Part shown: one piece after another, positions 35,479 through 47,138 of the stretch
Numbering within the stretch: position 1 is the first letter of the stretch
Layout of the letters: each line of letters opens with the position of its first letter
Assembly: GCA_036023115.1 (NCBI GenBank)
Contig: JAYKKT010000041.1
Coordinates: 7,318,001-7,382,000 of the forward strand
Source: Brasenia schreberi
Taxonomy: Eukaryota > Streptophyta > Magnoliopsida > Nymphaeales > Cabombaceae
Direction of reading: 5' to 3'
DNA: 64,000 nt
Position numbers and translations under genes: made by a program
Notes under the pieces: generated by a model
What the model saw: only the letters and a program-made list of their open reading frames with translations
Database searches by the model: none
What the model was told of the DNA's origin: nothing

Positions 35479-38400
35479 GTGTTTTCCCTTTGTAGGTATG
35501 ACGGAAGATCCCTTTTTCTAAAAATACCAAAAACATTTGAAAAACTTAAAATAAAAAAAATCGAAAAACAAGAAAAACCAAAAACAATAGAAAAACAAGA
35601 ACTCGAAAAAAGAGTGCTTTGTATAGTTCCCAAGGTTCTTGTTTTACAAAAACCCAAAAAAATCAAAAATTTGGAAAATACCAAAAAGATTTTGTACATA
35701 GCTGCTCCTGGTAGGACTTTGGTAAAAGAAAAGGATTTCGAAAGAAACGTCGTCTGCATAGCCAGACCAAAAATTTCGAAATCACTTGAAAATCCAAGTA
35801 CAAAACCAGGTCATTTTGAAAACCACGCATCAAGTTCCCTCGGGTCTATAGCCCACGAGAATGATCAAAGCCCAGAAGTGGATCCCCTTGAGGAAGATCC
35901 CACTTCTGAGCTCCCAGAATTTCATAGAATTCTCGATTTTGAAAGACCTTCCCAATCAGTAGGAGGAGATTTCATAGAGGTGAACCTAGGGGATGATTCC
36001 AATCCCAAAACCATCAAAATAGGCGCATACTTGCATGAAACTGAAAAGTTAGCATTCATTACATTTCTACAAACCTATTTAGATGTGTTTGCATGGACAT
36101 ATGAAGACATGTCGGGCATAGATCCCAGCATAGTCGAGCATCGTCTTCCCTTAGATGCAGGTGTAAAACCCATAAAGCAGAAGCTTAGGAAAATACACCC
36201 GAATGTACACACGCAAGTCAAAGAGGGTTTAGAAGATCTGCTAAAAGCCGAATTTATAAAACCCATTGCGTATTATGATTGGTTATCAAATATCATTGTA
36301 GTTCGAAAAACCAATGGGAAAATTCGAATATGCATCGATTTCAGAAACCTGAATAAAGCCACTCCAAAGGATAATTATCCTTTACCAAACATAGATTTGA
36401 TAGTCGATAGTACTGCAAATCATGAAATGTTTTCATTCATGGATGGCTATTCAGGCTATAATCAAATCAAACTAAGTCCACGAGATCAGGGTAAGACCGC
36501 CTTCACAACCCCATGGGGCACGTACTGCTATACAGTCATGCCCTTTGGTTTGAAAAATGCCGGCGCAACATACCAACGAGCCATGAACACGATCTTCCAT
36601 GATCAAATTCATGAGCTTGTAGAAGTGTATGTAGATGATCTCTTGGCGAAATCCAAAACCCGATGCACCCATATCGAATGTTTACAAAAGATTTTCGAAA
36701 GGCTTAGGCTTTACAAAGTAAAGCTAAACCCTCAAAAATGTGTGTTCGGGGTAGAATCAGGGAAGCTTCTAGGCTTTATGGTGAGCCAAAGGGGAATAGA
36801 AGTCGACCCCTCTAAGTGTCGAGCCATCATAGACATGGCTCCACCTTCCAATCTCACCCAAATCCGTAGCCTCCAGGGTCGATTACAATCCATGCGCCGA
36901 TTCATATCGAATCTGGCAACTAGATGCGAACCCTTCAACAAACTATTGAGGAAGGGTACGAAATTCTTATGGGATGACGAATGCCAAAAGTCCTTCGAGA
37001 GACTGAAGGCATACTTAGTTAATCCCCCCATTTTGAATCCTCCAAAGCAAGGAAAACCGCTTTTATTATACATCTCCGTGCATGTAAATGCTTTAGGAGC
37101 CTTGTTGGCTCAATACGAGGATGACACCCATAAGGAGTATGCCATCTACTATATTTCAAAAACTCTCTTGGCTTATGAACGAAATTATCAAGCCATGGAG
37201 AAGACGTGCTTGGCCCTAGTCTGGGCCTGCCAGAAGTTCAGACACTATTTCCTAGATCATGAGATCTGGATAGTGTCCAAGCTTGATCCAATCAAGCACT
37301 TATTCGAAAAACCCATTCTCATGGGTAGATTGGGCAGATGGCAGCTCCTTCTAATGGAGTATGATCTGAAATACCATCACCAGATCTCCATTAAGGGGCA
37401 AGCCCTAGCAGATTACGTGGCTGAATTCCCTTTAGAGGACGCATATCCCACTCTTGTCGAAATGCCTGATGAAGGCATATTGCAAAACCATGTTCAAAAC
37501 CACATTTTGGCAAATTCTTTCGAAAACCAAGTGTGGAAGATGCATTTCGACGAGGCACGAAACCAACGAGGGGCTGGTGCTGGGGTCATCCTAATCTCCC
37601 CTGAAAAGGGTGAGATTCCCATAGCAGTCCGCTTAGATTTCGAATGTTCCAACAACGTAGCTGAGTATGAAGCACTCATACAAGGCTTAAGGATTTCGAA
37701 AACTCTACGGGCATCGTGCATTGAGGTCTTTGGAGATTCGCTCCTTGTCATAAACCAAGTTTTAAAAATTTGGCAAGTACGTAATGAGAAACTACTTCCA
37801 TATTACGAGTTGGCCACTCGATTGGTCCAATCCTTCCAGTCGTGTAAACTCACACACGTAGGAAGAGAGGACAATGGCATCGCTGATGCCCTCTCCTCCT
37901 TGGGTTCAGCTCTGAAGGTCGATCCCATTTCAGGGACCAGATCTTTGGAAATATGGCATGCGCCCCACCCATCCACACACGACTTGGATATTTGCCAAAA
38001 CAACCCAGAGTCTATTGAAAAACCCTGGTTCTATGACATAAAACAATTTTTAGAAAATGGGGGATTTACCGAGGATGCCACATCCAAAGATAAGACATTC
38101 ATTCGTAAGATTTCGACCCGATACACCATTCTGGGTGGGGTTTTATACAAAAAAAGTTTTACCGGCATTCTGCTTAGATGTATCGACCTAGAGGAGGCTA
38201 GGATAGTAATGCATGAGTTCCACGATGGAGAATGTGGAGGTCATGTTAATGCCAACATGATGGCAATGAAAATACTTAGAGGGGGCTATTTCTGGTCCAC
38301 CCTGAAAAAGGATTGTCACGATCATGTTAGGAAGTGTCATCCGTGTCAAGTGCATGGGCACGCCATTCATATCCCTTCATCTGCATTGCATTCCGTGGTC

Positions 38401-39273
38401 AGCCCCTGGCCATTTACCATGTGGGCGTTTGACATCGTAGGCCCAATATTTCCAAAGGCCTCGAATGGGCATCGATTTAATTTAACAGCCACGGAGTATT
38501 TCTCCAAGTGGGTGGAAGCCATTTCCCTAACGAATGTAATGGGGCAACATGTGGTGGCTTTCATCCGGAGGAATATCTTGGCTCGATTTGGGGTTCCACG
38601 AGACCTTGTGTCTGATAATGGAACCCCATTCAAGAACGAGCGGATGGTTAAGTTGTGCAACACGTATGGCATAACTCACCACTTCTCCTCGCCCTACTAC
38701 CCTCAAGGCAACGGCCAAGCCGAAGCCACAAACAAGACTCTCATTAGTATTATTGAGAAAACCTTAGAGAAGGGTAGGATATGGCACGAGAAGCTGGATG
38801 AAGCCTTATGGGCTTATAGGACTTCCATCCGGACTCCCACGAATGCCACACCATTCGAGTTGGTCTATGGCACAAACGCCATTCTTCCCATTCATACTCA
38901 ACTGCATTCATTTCATACATCCATAGCACTCGACCTCCCCCTAGAGACGCTTCAGCATGCTAGGATGGCCAAACTAGATTTGCTAGATGAGAGGCGACTC
39001 CTTGCCATGGATTATGCTCGTGCATACCGGCAAAGGATATGCCGACATTATAGCAAACACATGAGACCTCGCCACTTTGAAGTGGGAGATCTGGTCTTAA
39101 AAACCATCCACCATCGTGGCCCACACCCCCTAGGTAAGTGGCACCCCAACTGGGATAGACCCTATGTTGTACGAGCAACCACTACGAACAATTCGTATTG
39201 GTTGATCGATGTAGAAGGTAGGAATTTAGCAGATCCTATCAATATTCAATACTTAAAGAAGTATCATGTGTAG
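35479..39273 (+). CDS. Element C pol polyprotein: RT, RNase H, second RNase H, integrase
   Basis: An uninterrupted frame of 1,264 codons from the GTG at 35479, open from 35473. It lacks an obvious ATG start and lies in frame with gag-pro after one TAA. Rough residues: lysine-rich linker 1-110; RT about 200-500 with YVDD at 384-387; gypsy RNase H about 530-655; second, archaeal-like RNase H about 684-812 with HFDEA, AEYEAL, FGDSLL and ADALSSL supplying D-E-D-D; integrase about 905-1264 with an HHCC zinc region (HDGECGGH...CHPCQ) and a D,D,E core (FDIVGP, SDNG, GQAEA). RT before integrase marks Ty3/gypsy, and the double RNase H marks the Tat lineage. It copies element RNA to DNA and inserts it. 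The open frame suggests a recent, possibly competent pol, but gag is broken. Confidence 0.95.
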   Translation: MFSLCRYDGRSLFLKIPKTFEKLKIKKIEKQEKPKTIEKQELEKRVLCIVPKVLVLQKPKKIKNLENTKKILYIAAPGRTLVKEKDFERNVVCIARPKISKSLENPSTKPGHFENHASSSLGSIAHENDQSPEVDPLEEDPTSELPEFHRILDFERPSQSVGGDFIEVNLGDDSNPKTIKIGAYLHETEKLAFITFLQTYLDVFAWTYEDMSGIDPSIVEHRLPLDAGVKPIKQKLRKIHPNVHTQVKEGLEDLLKAEFIKPIAYYDWLSNIIVVRKTNGKIRICIDFRNLNKATPKDNYPLPNIDLIVDSTANHEMFSFMDGYSGYNQIKLSPRDQGKTAFTTPWGTYCYTVMPFGLKNAGATYQRAMNTIFHDQIHELVEVYVDDLLAKSKTRCTHIECLQKIFERLRLYKVKLNPQKCVFGVESGKLLGFMVSQRGIEVDPSKCRAIIDMAPPSNLTQIRSLQGRLQSMRRFISNLATRCEPFNKLLRKGTKFLWDDECQKSFERLKAYLVNPPILNPPKQGKPLLLYISVHVNALGALLAQYEDDTHKEYAIYYISKTLLAYERNYQAMEKTCLALVWACQKFRHYFLDHEIWIVSKLDPIKHLFEKPILMGRLGRWQLLLMEYDLKYHHQISIKGQALADYVAEFPLEDAYPTLVEMPDEGILQNHVQNHILANSFENQVWKMHFDEARNQRGAGAGVILISPEKGEIPIAVRLDFECSNNVAEYEALIQGLRISKTLRASCIEVFGDSLLVINQVLKIWQVRNEKLLPYYELATRLVQSFQSCKLTHVGREDNGIADALSSLGSALKVDPISGTRSLEIWHAPHPSTHDLDICQNNPESIEKPWFYDIKQFLENGGFTEDATSKDKTFIRKISTRYTILGGVLYKKSFTGILLRCIDLEEARIVMHEFHDGECGGHVNANMMAMKILRGGYFWSTLKKDCHDHVRKCHPCQVHGHAIHIPSSALHSVVSPWPFTMWAFDIVGPIFPKASNGHRFNLTATEYFSKWVEAISLTNVMGQHVVAFIRRNILARFGVPRDLVSDNGTPFKNERMVKLCNTYGITHHFSSPYYPQGNGQAEATNKTLISIIEKTLEKGRIWHEKLDEALWAYRTSIRTPTNATPFELVYGTNAILPIHTQLHSFHTSIALDLPLETLQHARMAKLDLLDERRLLAMDYARAYRQRICRHYSKHMRPRHFEVGDLVLKTIHHRGPHPLGKWHPNWDRPYVVRATTTNNSYWLIDVEGRNLADPINIQYLKKYHV

Positions 39274-40445
39274 GATCTAGATTAAATTCCAGTTTTCGAA
39301 AATTTTAAAGGGATAGCTGCCTTGAGACATGTGAATAAGGTGCAAAGGCGAACTCGTGTGACCCTGAGTGAAGAGAATTCACACTTGTGAAAGAGCGGAG
39401 TTTTCAAAATCGTGGTTACATTTCAAAATCCTTCTTCTTACAAAGAAAGGCCTAGTTCAACATAGCAAGATACTTGCAAGTAGTACGTGCTATTTCTAAA
39501 TAGGCTGATCTGGAATGGATCGAGTGTATGCTTGGGATAAGTCCTCCCCTCTTCTCTTCTCCTTCCAAAAGGAAAACAAAGGCCCAAAACAAAAGGGAAT
39601 TTCCCATTTGAAGTCCCTTTCCGAAAGAAAGAAACCAGAATTTAAAAGAAAAATCGATTCTCTTATAAAAAAGAGGGATTAAAGAAAAAAAATACTCCCA
39701 AAGGGAGACCCTCTATGAAAAAAAGGAAAAAGAGGCCAAAAAGCTCAAAAAGAGCAGTTTTCCGCCTTCTGTGCCTCAAACCACGGGACGCTTCAGAAGG
39801 GACCGTGGTATCTCTTTCCCATCCCTGGCTTATCCCAAGCTAAGGCATGGTTCATTTCGAGGAATCCTAAAGTAAAAATAGGATTTACTTACTTGAATTT
39901 CATCTTGTTTGAGAATTCGACGTTTCGAGTAAGGCGTAGGAATTTGAAATGAAGCTTGTCTTCTTATAAAACCTCCGCTAGATAAGCGAGTGTTAAGACT
40001 CAAACAAGGGCAAGCACGAAGAGCTCGAGATCCTTAGGATCGAGGCTCAAGACAATTGTCCCTTTTGTAAATAGCTTTTGTAAATAAGTTTTGAAAACCG
40101 AACATCGAACAGCATAGGATTTGCTCACTTGGAGTAGTAGGCCTTGTAAGTCTCTAGAGTTCGACCACATCTGGTCTCGGGGAGGTCGCCACTCTTGGCA
40201 CCACACCCATGTCATTTGCATTCCACGCATGGTACTTGCATGAACATGATCCCATTTAGGACCAGATTCCATAGTAAAACCCTTTGGCGTGATATCTCCT
40301 CCTACCAGAGTTTGTAAATTGAGATTTTGCTAAAATTGGGACGATCCCACATTCTTCGTGGCTAGATCTAGGGAGACATTGAAAGGGGTGTTTGTCATCT
40401 TTGCCCTTATCCAAATCTATTTGGACAAGGCCAAAGAGGGGCATC
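39274..40445 (+). other. Element C 3' untranslated region
   Basis: About 1.17 kb between pol and the first LTR-like sequence. It is colinear with B (45975-47138) and with the minus strand of A (about 2065-3200). It contains a conserved hairpin with arms ACCACGG and CCGTGGT (39780-39809), the palindrome-like segment 40409-40426 and a polypurine tract AAAGAGGGG (40433-40441). No gene is seen. Confidence 0.8.
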
Positions 40446-42386
40446 TGTAAACACCCCGAAATCCCACGAATTTCTTAAAACAAACCTGGTTTTGTACAAG
40501 CAGCCCCAAAGGGCCATTTTGAGTCTGGAAACCCAGGAGCCTTCCAGACAACCCTGTATATATGTTTTAAACTCTATATTTCAAAAATATATAATATAGC
40601 TTTTGAAAACCTTTTAAAACACGTTTTTGAAACCCCGAAGCGGCTTGGCCCGATCAAGACAGGACCAGGAGAGCTAAGAAGAGCCTGAAACCGGAGCAAA
40701 TGTCAAGCTCGGCACAGCAACTCTTGTATCACATCCATACCCCCAGGATCTCGAACGTCCAAGACCTTGTTATTATCAAAATGTCATTTGAAATCATCTC
40801 CGGAAGGCAAAAACGGAGGCGGACGACCATGTTGGCAAAGACCCAACGCAGACGGAGTATTGATGCTGTCAGACCCCGCACAAATCGTCCGTTTCGAACC
40901 CAGCTCGAAGGAGTCAGAGTTCAGTTTGGATTGGATCTGGACCATATATATCCAGATCCCAATCCAAACCCATGTGTGGACTTGGATTTGGATTTGGATC
41001 TCGAGATCCAATCCAATATCCATATCCATGGCCCACATCACCTTCTCATAAATGGAGGTGGGGCCCACTTGAATTTCACGTGGGATTATGGGCATGAGAG
41101 AGAGTGGGGATGGATAATATCAAGAGTGTTGTAATTAAGCTTGACTTGTGTGTCAAGTTTGGGGTTAATCATGTGGGTTAGCCTAATTGAGTGGGTTTAA
41201 GCACGAAGAGCTCAAGATCCTTAGGATCGAGGCTCAAGACAGTTGTCCCTTTTGTAAATAGCTTTTGTAAATAAGTTTTGAAAACTGAACATCGAACAGC
41301 ATAGGATTTGCTCACTTGGAGCAATAGACCTTGTAAGTCTCTAGAGTTCGACCACATCTGGTCTCTGGGAGGTCGCCACTCTTGGCACCACACGCATGTC
41401 GTTTGCATTCCACGCATGGTACTTACATGAACATGATCCCATTTAGGACCAGATTCCATAGTAAAACCCTTTGGTGTGATATCTCCTCCTACCAGAGTTT
41501 GTAAATTGAGATTTTGCTAAAAATGGGACGATCCCATATTCTTCGTGGCTAGATCTAGGGAGACATTAAAAGGGGTGTTTGTCATCTTTGCCCTTACCCA
41601 AATCTATTTGGACAAGGCCAAAGAGGGGCATCTGTAAACACCCCGAAATCCCACGAATTCCTTAAACAAACCTGGTTTTGTAAAAGCAGCCCCAAAGGGC
41701 CATTTTTGAGTCTGGAAACCCAGGAGCCTTCCAGACAACCCTGTACATATGTTTTAAACTCTGTATTTCAAAAATATATAATATAGCTTTTGAAAACCTT
41801 TTAAAACATGTTTTGAAAGCCCGAAGTGGCTTGGCCCGATCAAGACAGGACCAGGAGAGCTAAAAAGAGCCCAGAACCGGAGCACACGTCGAGCCCGGCA
41901 CAACGACTCTTGTATCTGATTCACACCCCCAGGATCTTGAACGTCCAAGACCCTGTTCTTATCGAAATATCATTTGAAATCATCTCCGAAAGGCAGAAAC
42001 GGAGGCGGACGACTATATTGGCGAAGACCCAACGCAGACGGAGTACTGATGCTGTCAGGCCCCGCATGAATCGTCCGTTTCGAACCCAGCTCGAATGAGT
42101 CAGAGTTCAGTTTGGATTGGATCTGGACCATATATATCTAGATCCCAATCCAAACCCATATGTGGACTTGGATTGGGATTTGGATCCAGAGATCCAATCC
42201 AATATCCATATCCATGGCCCACATCACCTTCTCATAAATGGAGGTGGGGCCCACTTGAAATTCACGTGGGATCATGGGCATGAGAGAGAGTGGGGATGGA
42301 AAATATCAAGAGGGTTGTAATTAAGCTTGACTTGTGTGTCAAGTTTGGGGTTAATCATGTGGGTTAGCCTAATTGAGTGGGTTTAA
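40012..42386 (+). repeat. Tandem duplication of 1.19 kb spanning the 3' UTR and LTR start of element C
   Basis: The unit is the last 430 bp of the 3' UTR plus the first 750 bp of the LTR. Copy 1 is about 40012-41198 and copy 2 about 41199-42386. AAGC is found at both breakpoints. Element C therefore has two polypurine tracts (40433 and 41620) and a truncated extra U3 (40446-41198). The extra U3 differs more from the two full LTRs than they do from each other. Confidence 0.9.
41620..41632 (+). other. Functional-position polypurine tract of element C
   Basis: AAAGAGGGG followed by CATC lies directly before the full 3' LTR. The same tract, with CATC, precedes the truncated copy at 40433. Priming from this downstream tract explains why the full LTR defines the element ends. 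Confidence 0.8.
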
Positions 42387-44903
42387 GCTTGTAATTAGCC
42401 AAAACCTAACCTAGGGCTGCACCAACATGAGATGGTTAAGGTCTATGGGCCATGCAAAGGGAGCTCCTTCACCTAAACCTAACCCAAAACACCTAATCCA
42501 AGCCTACCCCCCTAATCCACCCCTAATTTGAGCCTAATCACCTAACCCACTTCCCTAATCCCGGCCTAATCCCAACCTAATCACCTAACCCACTTCCTTA
42601 ATCCTTCCCTAAACCTAGGTTAATTCCCCTAATCCTAGCCTAATCACCTAACCTAGCTCACTAAACCTCACCCTAAAACCCAACCACCTAACCTAGCCCT
42701 AAACCCCTAAACCACCCCTAGCCCACAATCTACCCAAACCCCTAGTTTTCAAAATATCTGGCCCAACCCTTTCCAGCCCACCTTATCTACATACCACCCT
42801 ACTAAACCACCTAACCACTACCCCAAGCCCAACCCTAACCGACCTACCCATCCCTATTTAAACCCCCCCCCTTGGGGGCGGGTTTTCTTGGCTGGCCGCC
42901 CTCACCAATCCCAGCCGGGTCCCCTTCTTCCCCAAGTCCAGCTGAGTTCCATCACCTCCCTCCTGTTCCACCTACTCCACCTGCACCGCCACCTTCTCTC
43001 TTCCATCCACCACCATCTCCCAGCCGGACGCCACCACCCTCTCCCAGCCGGACGCCACACTTGCTCTCCATCCCATCTACACCCGACTTCTCTCTTCCAT
43101 CCGCCACCTCTCCCCATTCGGTAAGCATTCCCCAACTCTACCTAAACCCTTCTCTACTCCCTCTCCACTCCTAGCCACCCACCATATCATCATCTCATCT
43201 ACACATCAACCCCTTTGCTGCCACCATTTTCACTTAGCCGAACCTAGCACAACCTAAACCATCTGCCACTACCTAACCATCCTATCTACATCCGACCACC
43301 CTATAGGACTCCCATTCGGCCTTCCCATAAACTCCCCTTTAGGTCCACATTCCCAAAACACTCGACTCTCCTAGTGACCCTAAACACTCACTTGGTCCAG
43401 CCCTTTAATCCCCCACATCAAGGCGACACCCACTTGCAGCCGGCCACCTTCGAGGCGCCTATCCCGCGCCCCACTTGCAGCCGGCCAGCACCCTTTGTCA
43501 TTCCCCTTCGCGGAGCTCCCGTTTGCAGCCCAAGGCGAAGGCCAAGCCCACGCTCAAGCAAGGCCTCTACGGACCAGCTACTCGTAAGTGCCTAAACTCG
43601 GTCTTTAGTTGTATACTTGCTTGAGATTCAATTTGATACGGGGTTATAATAACGGAGCATAGTCTCCCCCCGCTTGTAATAACGTGGCTTGGCACACCCA
43701 CACACGTGCACTCTCTTAGTTGTGCACGATTTTGAACACACACGGGCCTAATCAGCCCCTAATACATAAGTATATATATTTTCATTCTCGAAGGGTTTTG
43801 CTTAAGTTGGGTGTGTTGTCTTTCAATTCAAGCACTCACACACATTGAGCTTTCGCTCTTATTTGAAAGACCCAAGTAAGGGCCGACCTATACTATTTGG
43901 GTTTCATTTCATGTCGTGTGAGTAAGTCTTTCAATTCAAGCACTTTCACACACATTGAGCTTTCGCTCTTATTTGAAAGACCCAAGTAAGGGCCGACCTA
44001 TACTATTTGGGTTTCATTTCATGTCGTGTGTGTAAGTCTTTCAATTCAAGCACTCTCACACACATTGAGCCTTCGCTCTTACTCCCAAGACCTTAGTAAA
44101 GGCCTTATTGCAGTTATATTTGGGTTTCATTTATGTCGTGTGTGTAGTACTTCAATTCAAGCACTCTCACACACATTGAGCCATCGCTCTTACTCCCAAG
44201 ACCTTAGTCAAGGCCATACTGCAATTTATATTTGGGTTTAATTTCATGTCGTGTGTGTAAGTCTTTCAATTCAAGCACGCACCCACATTGAGCCTTCGCT
44301 CTTATTTGCAAGACCCGAGTAAGGGCTCATATACATAATCTATATACATATCTCCCTTCGGTTATTTCCCTTCGGTTATTTCCCTTCAGTATTGTCTTTA
44401 CATTTCGGGTTTTCCCTTTGGAGTAGCGTGAGTTTGCATTGCATCTACGCCATACCACGAGGTAGGACGCATATTGCATCAAAGCAAGCCCCGCTCGAAT
44501 TCGCCCACGTAGTGGAGTGTTCATAACACACAAACTAGGTGGCCCGAAAAGGGATAAAAGAAAAGACTTAGGCACGTGCAAATCTACGTGATCTAAAACA
44601 TGCAATCGCATTTTAAAGACCCGAAATAGACACCTCGAATCGCTTCGTAGACTTTCTCTCCAAAAACTCGATTTTTGCAAAGCGTACAGACTGACCCTTG
44701 CGCATCGGTGCAAGAAGGTCTGCGATGACAAGAGCTTACTTGCTCACAATCGCCACGTTTAGAAGTTAGTGTTAAAAATATCTTCGCTAGCTTAGGTAAG
44801 CTAGCTGGCACGCCCTGTTTGCATACATAGGCCTTAGACACACGAGAGGATCCACTCTGAGCCCTGAAAAAGGCAAAGAGGCGGGGATTTTCGCGCGTCT
44901 ACA
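41633..44903 (+). repeat. Element C 3' LTR
   Basis: A 3,271-bp LTR from TGTAAACACC to GTCTACA, followed by the GATAG target duplication. It is near-identical to the 5' LTR, including CCTAA-rich and C-rich blocks and five hairpin units. It is the youngest LTR pair in the window. Confidence 0.95.
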
Positions 44904-45974
44904 GATAGTAATGCATGAATTCCATGATGGAGAATGTGGAGGGCATGTAAATGCCAATATGGTGGCAATGAAAATACTTAGAGTGGGTTATTTTTGGTCC
45001 ACCTTAAAGAAGGATTGCCATGACCATGTTAGAAAGTGTCACCCATGTCAAGTGCATGGACATGCCATCCATACCCATCATCCTCATTGCATTCCGTGGT
45101 CAGCCCCTGGCCATTCACCATGTGGGCGTTTGACATCATAGGACCAATATTTCCACATGCTTCAAATGGGCATAGGTTTATACTAGCAGCCACGGAATAC
45201 TTTTCCAAATGGGTTGAAGCTACCTCCTTGACCAATGTTCAGGGGCAACATGTAGTGGCGTTCATTAGGAGAAACATTCTAGCTCGCTTTGGGGTTCTAA
45301 AGGACTTAATGTCTGATAATGGAACCCCCTTCAAAAATGAGAGGATGGTTAAGTTATGTAACACGTATGACATAACTCACCACTTCTCATCGCCCTATTA
45401 CCCTCAAGGCAACGGCCAAGCCGAAGCCACCAATAAGACTCTCATAAGCATTATTGAGAAAACTTTAGAGAAGGGTAGGACGTGGCATGAGAAGCTGGAT
45501 GAAGCCTTATGGGCTTATAGGACTTCCATCCGAACTCCCACAAATGCCACGCCATTTGAGTTGGTCTATGGCACAAATGCCATTCTCTCCATTCATACCA
45601 AAATTCATTCATTTCATACATCACTTGCACTCGACCATCCCCTAGAGATGCTACAACATACTAGAATGGCCGAACTTGACTTATTAGATGAGTGAAGGCT
45701 CCTTGCCATGGATCATGCACATGCGTACCTGCAAAGGATAGCCCGACACTATGAGAAGCATATGCGACCTCACCACTTCAAAGTGGGAGACCTTGTGCTC
45801 AAAATCATCCAATATCGTGGCCCACATCCACTTGAAAAGTGGCGGCTGAAGTGGGATGGCCCTTATGTTGTGCATGGAACCACCACGAACAACGCCTATT
45901 GGCTAGTCGATGTTGAGGGTAGGAACTTAGCCGACCCTATAAATGCTCAAATTTTGAAAAAATACTACGTGTAG
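44904..45974 (+). pseudogene. Element B pol, 3' portion (integrase)
   Basis: This resumes the B integrase exactly where C interrupted it, starting in the zinc region (MHEFHDGECGGHVNAN). The frame shifts near 45080, then 45036-45695 carries the DDE core (FDIIGPIF, SDNGTPF, GQAEATNK) and 45708-45974 the C-terminal domain after a stop at 45693. With the upstream part it would form a normal Tat pol; the stops and shift make it non-functional. Confidence 0.9.
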
Positions 45975-47138
45975 GGTCTAAGCTAAGTCCTATCTCGAAA
46001 ATATTTTAAAAACCTCCTTTAAAACTTCATGAGTAAGGATCAAAGCAAATCGTGCAACCCTGAATGAGAGACTCGATTTCTTGTGAAAAAGCGGAGTTTT
46101 CCAAAACTAATGGGTCACATTTCGAAAATCCTTCTTCTTACAAAAGAAGGCCTGGTTCAAAATAGCAAGATACTTGCAAGTAGTACGTGCTATTTCTAAA
46201 TAGGTTGATCTGGGATGAATTGAGTAGATCCTTGGGATAAATCCTTCCCCGTTTCCCTTCTCTTCCCCAAAAGGAAATCTTGGCCAAAAAGAAAAAGGAA
46301 AATCCCTGCAAAATCTCTTTCCCAAGAAGAAAGTTGAATCAAAAGAAAAATCGCTTGTTTTATGGAAAAGAGGGAATAAAGAAAAAATACTCCCAAAGGG
46401 AGACCCTCTACGAAAAACAGAAAAAAGGCCAAAAAGCTCAAAAAGAGCAGTTTTTCGCCTCTGTGCCTCAAACCACGAGACACTCCAGAAGGGACCGTGG
46501 TAAACTCTTTCCCATCCCTGCGACTTATCTCAAGGTGAAGAAGGGTTCATTTCGAGGAATCCTAAAGTAAAAATAGGATTTGCTTACTTGAATCTCATCT
46601 TGTTTGAGAATTAGACATCCGAGTAAGGCGTAGGAATTTTGAAATATGGCTTGATTTTCAAATAAAGCCTCCGCTAGATTAGCAAGTATCAAGACTAAAG
46701 TAAAGGGAAAACATAAAAAGCTGAAATCCTTAGGATTGAAGCTAAAAGGAGCTTTTCTCTTTCAAAAACGAGTTTTAGAAAATCCTCAAACATCGAGCAA
46801 CATAAGGCCAGCTCACTTGGTGTAGCAGGTCTTCATAAGACTCCCAAGTTTGACCGTTACATTAAGTCTCTAGGAGACCATACTTCCTATCATGATATTC
46901 CCATGCCACTCATTCATATGCATGCATGGACACTTGCACAATCCCAATTAGGACTAGCACCATATTAGGTAAAGTCCCCTTTGGCGAAAATCCCCTCTTA
47001 CTGGTCTTAAAAAAAATGTTTTCTCAAAACTGGGACGATCCCATATTCTCGAGGACAAATCTAGAGAGAAAGCAAACAGGGGTGTTGTCGTCTTTGCCAT
47101 CATCCAAATAAATTTGGATAATGCCAAAGAGGGGCATC
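45975..47138 (+). other. Element B 3' untranslated region and polypurine tract
   Basis: It contains the conserved hairpin (ACCACG 46473-46478 with CGTGGT 46497-46502), the palindrome-like ATCCAAATAAATTTGGAT (47102-47119) and the polypurine tract AAAGAGGGG (47126-47134). It has no gene and aligns with the 3' UTR of C. Confidence 0.8.

Noticed and set aside
34940..35495. Intron between protease and pol in element C, as reported for Ogre-type elements
   Set aside because: An acceptor-like site exists at 35495 and a donor-like GTGAGA at 34940, but joining them runs into a stop after eight codons. It would also remove the G-patch-like module.
42872..43174. Proline-rich 100-codon frame (and its twin near 30.4-30.7 kb)
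   Set aside because: It lies in the C-rich, G-poor part of the element C LTRs, where biased composition creates Pro/Ser/His frames in several phases. There is no domain and no start context.
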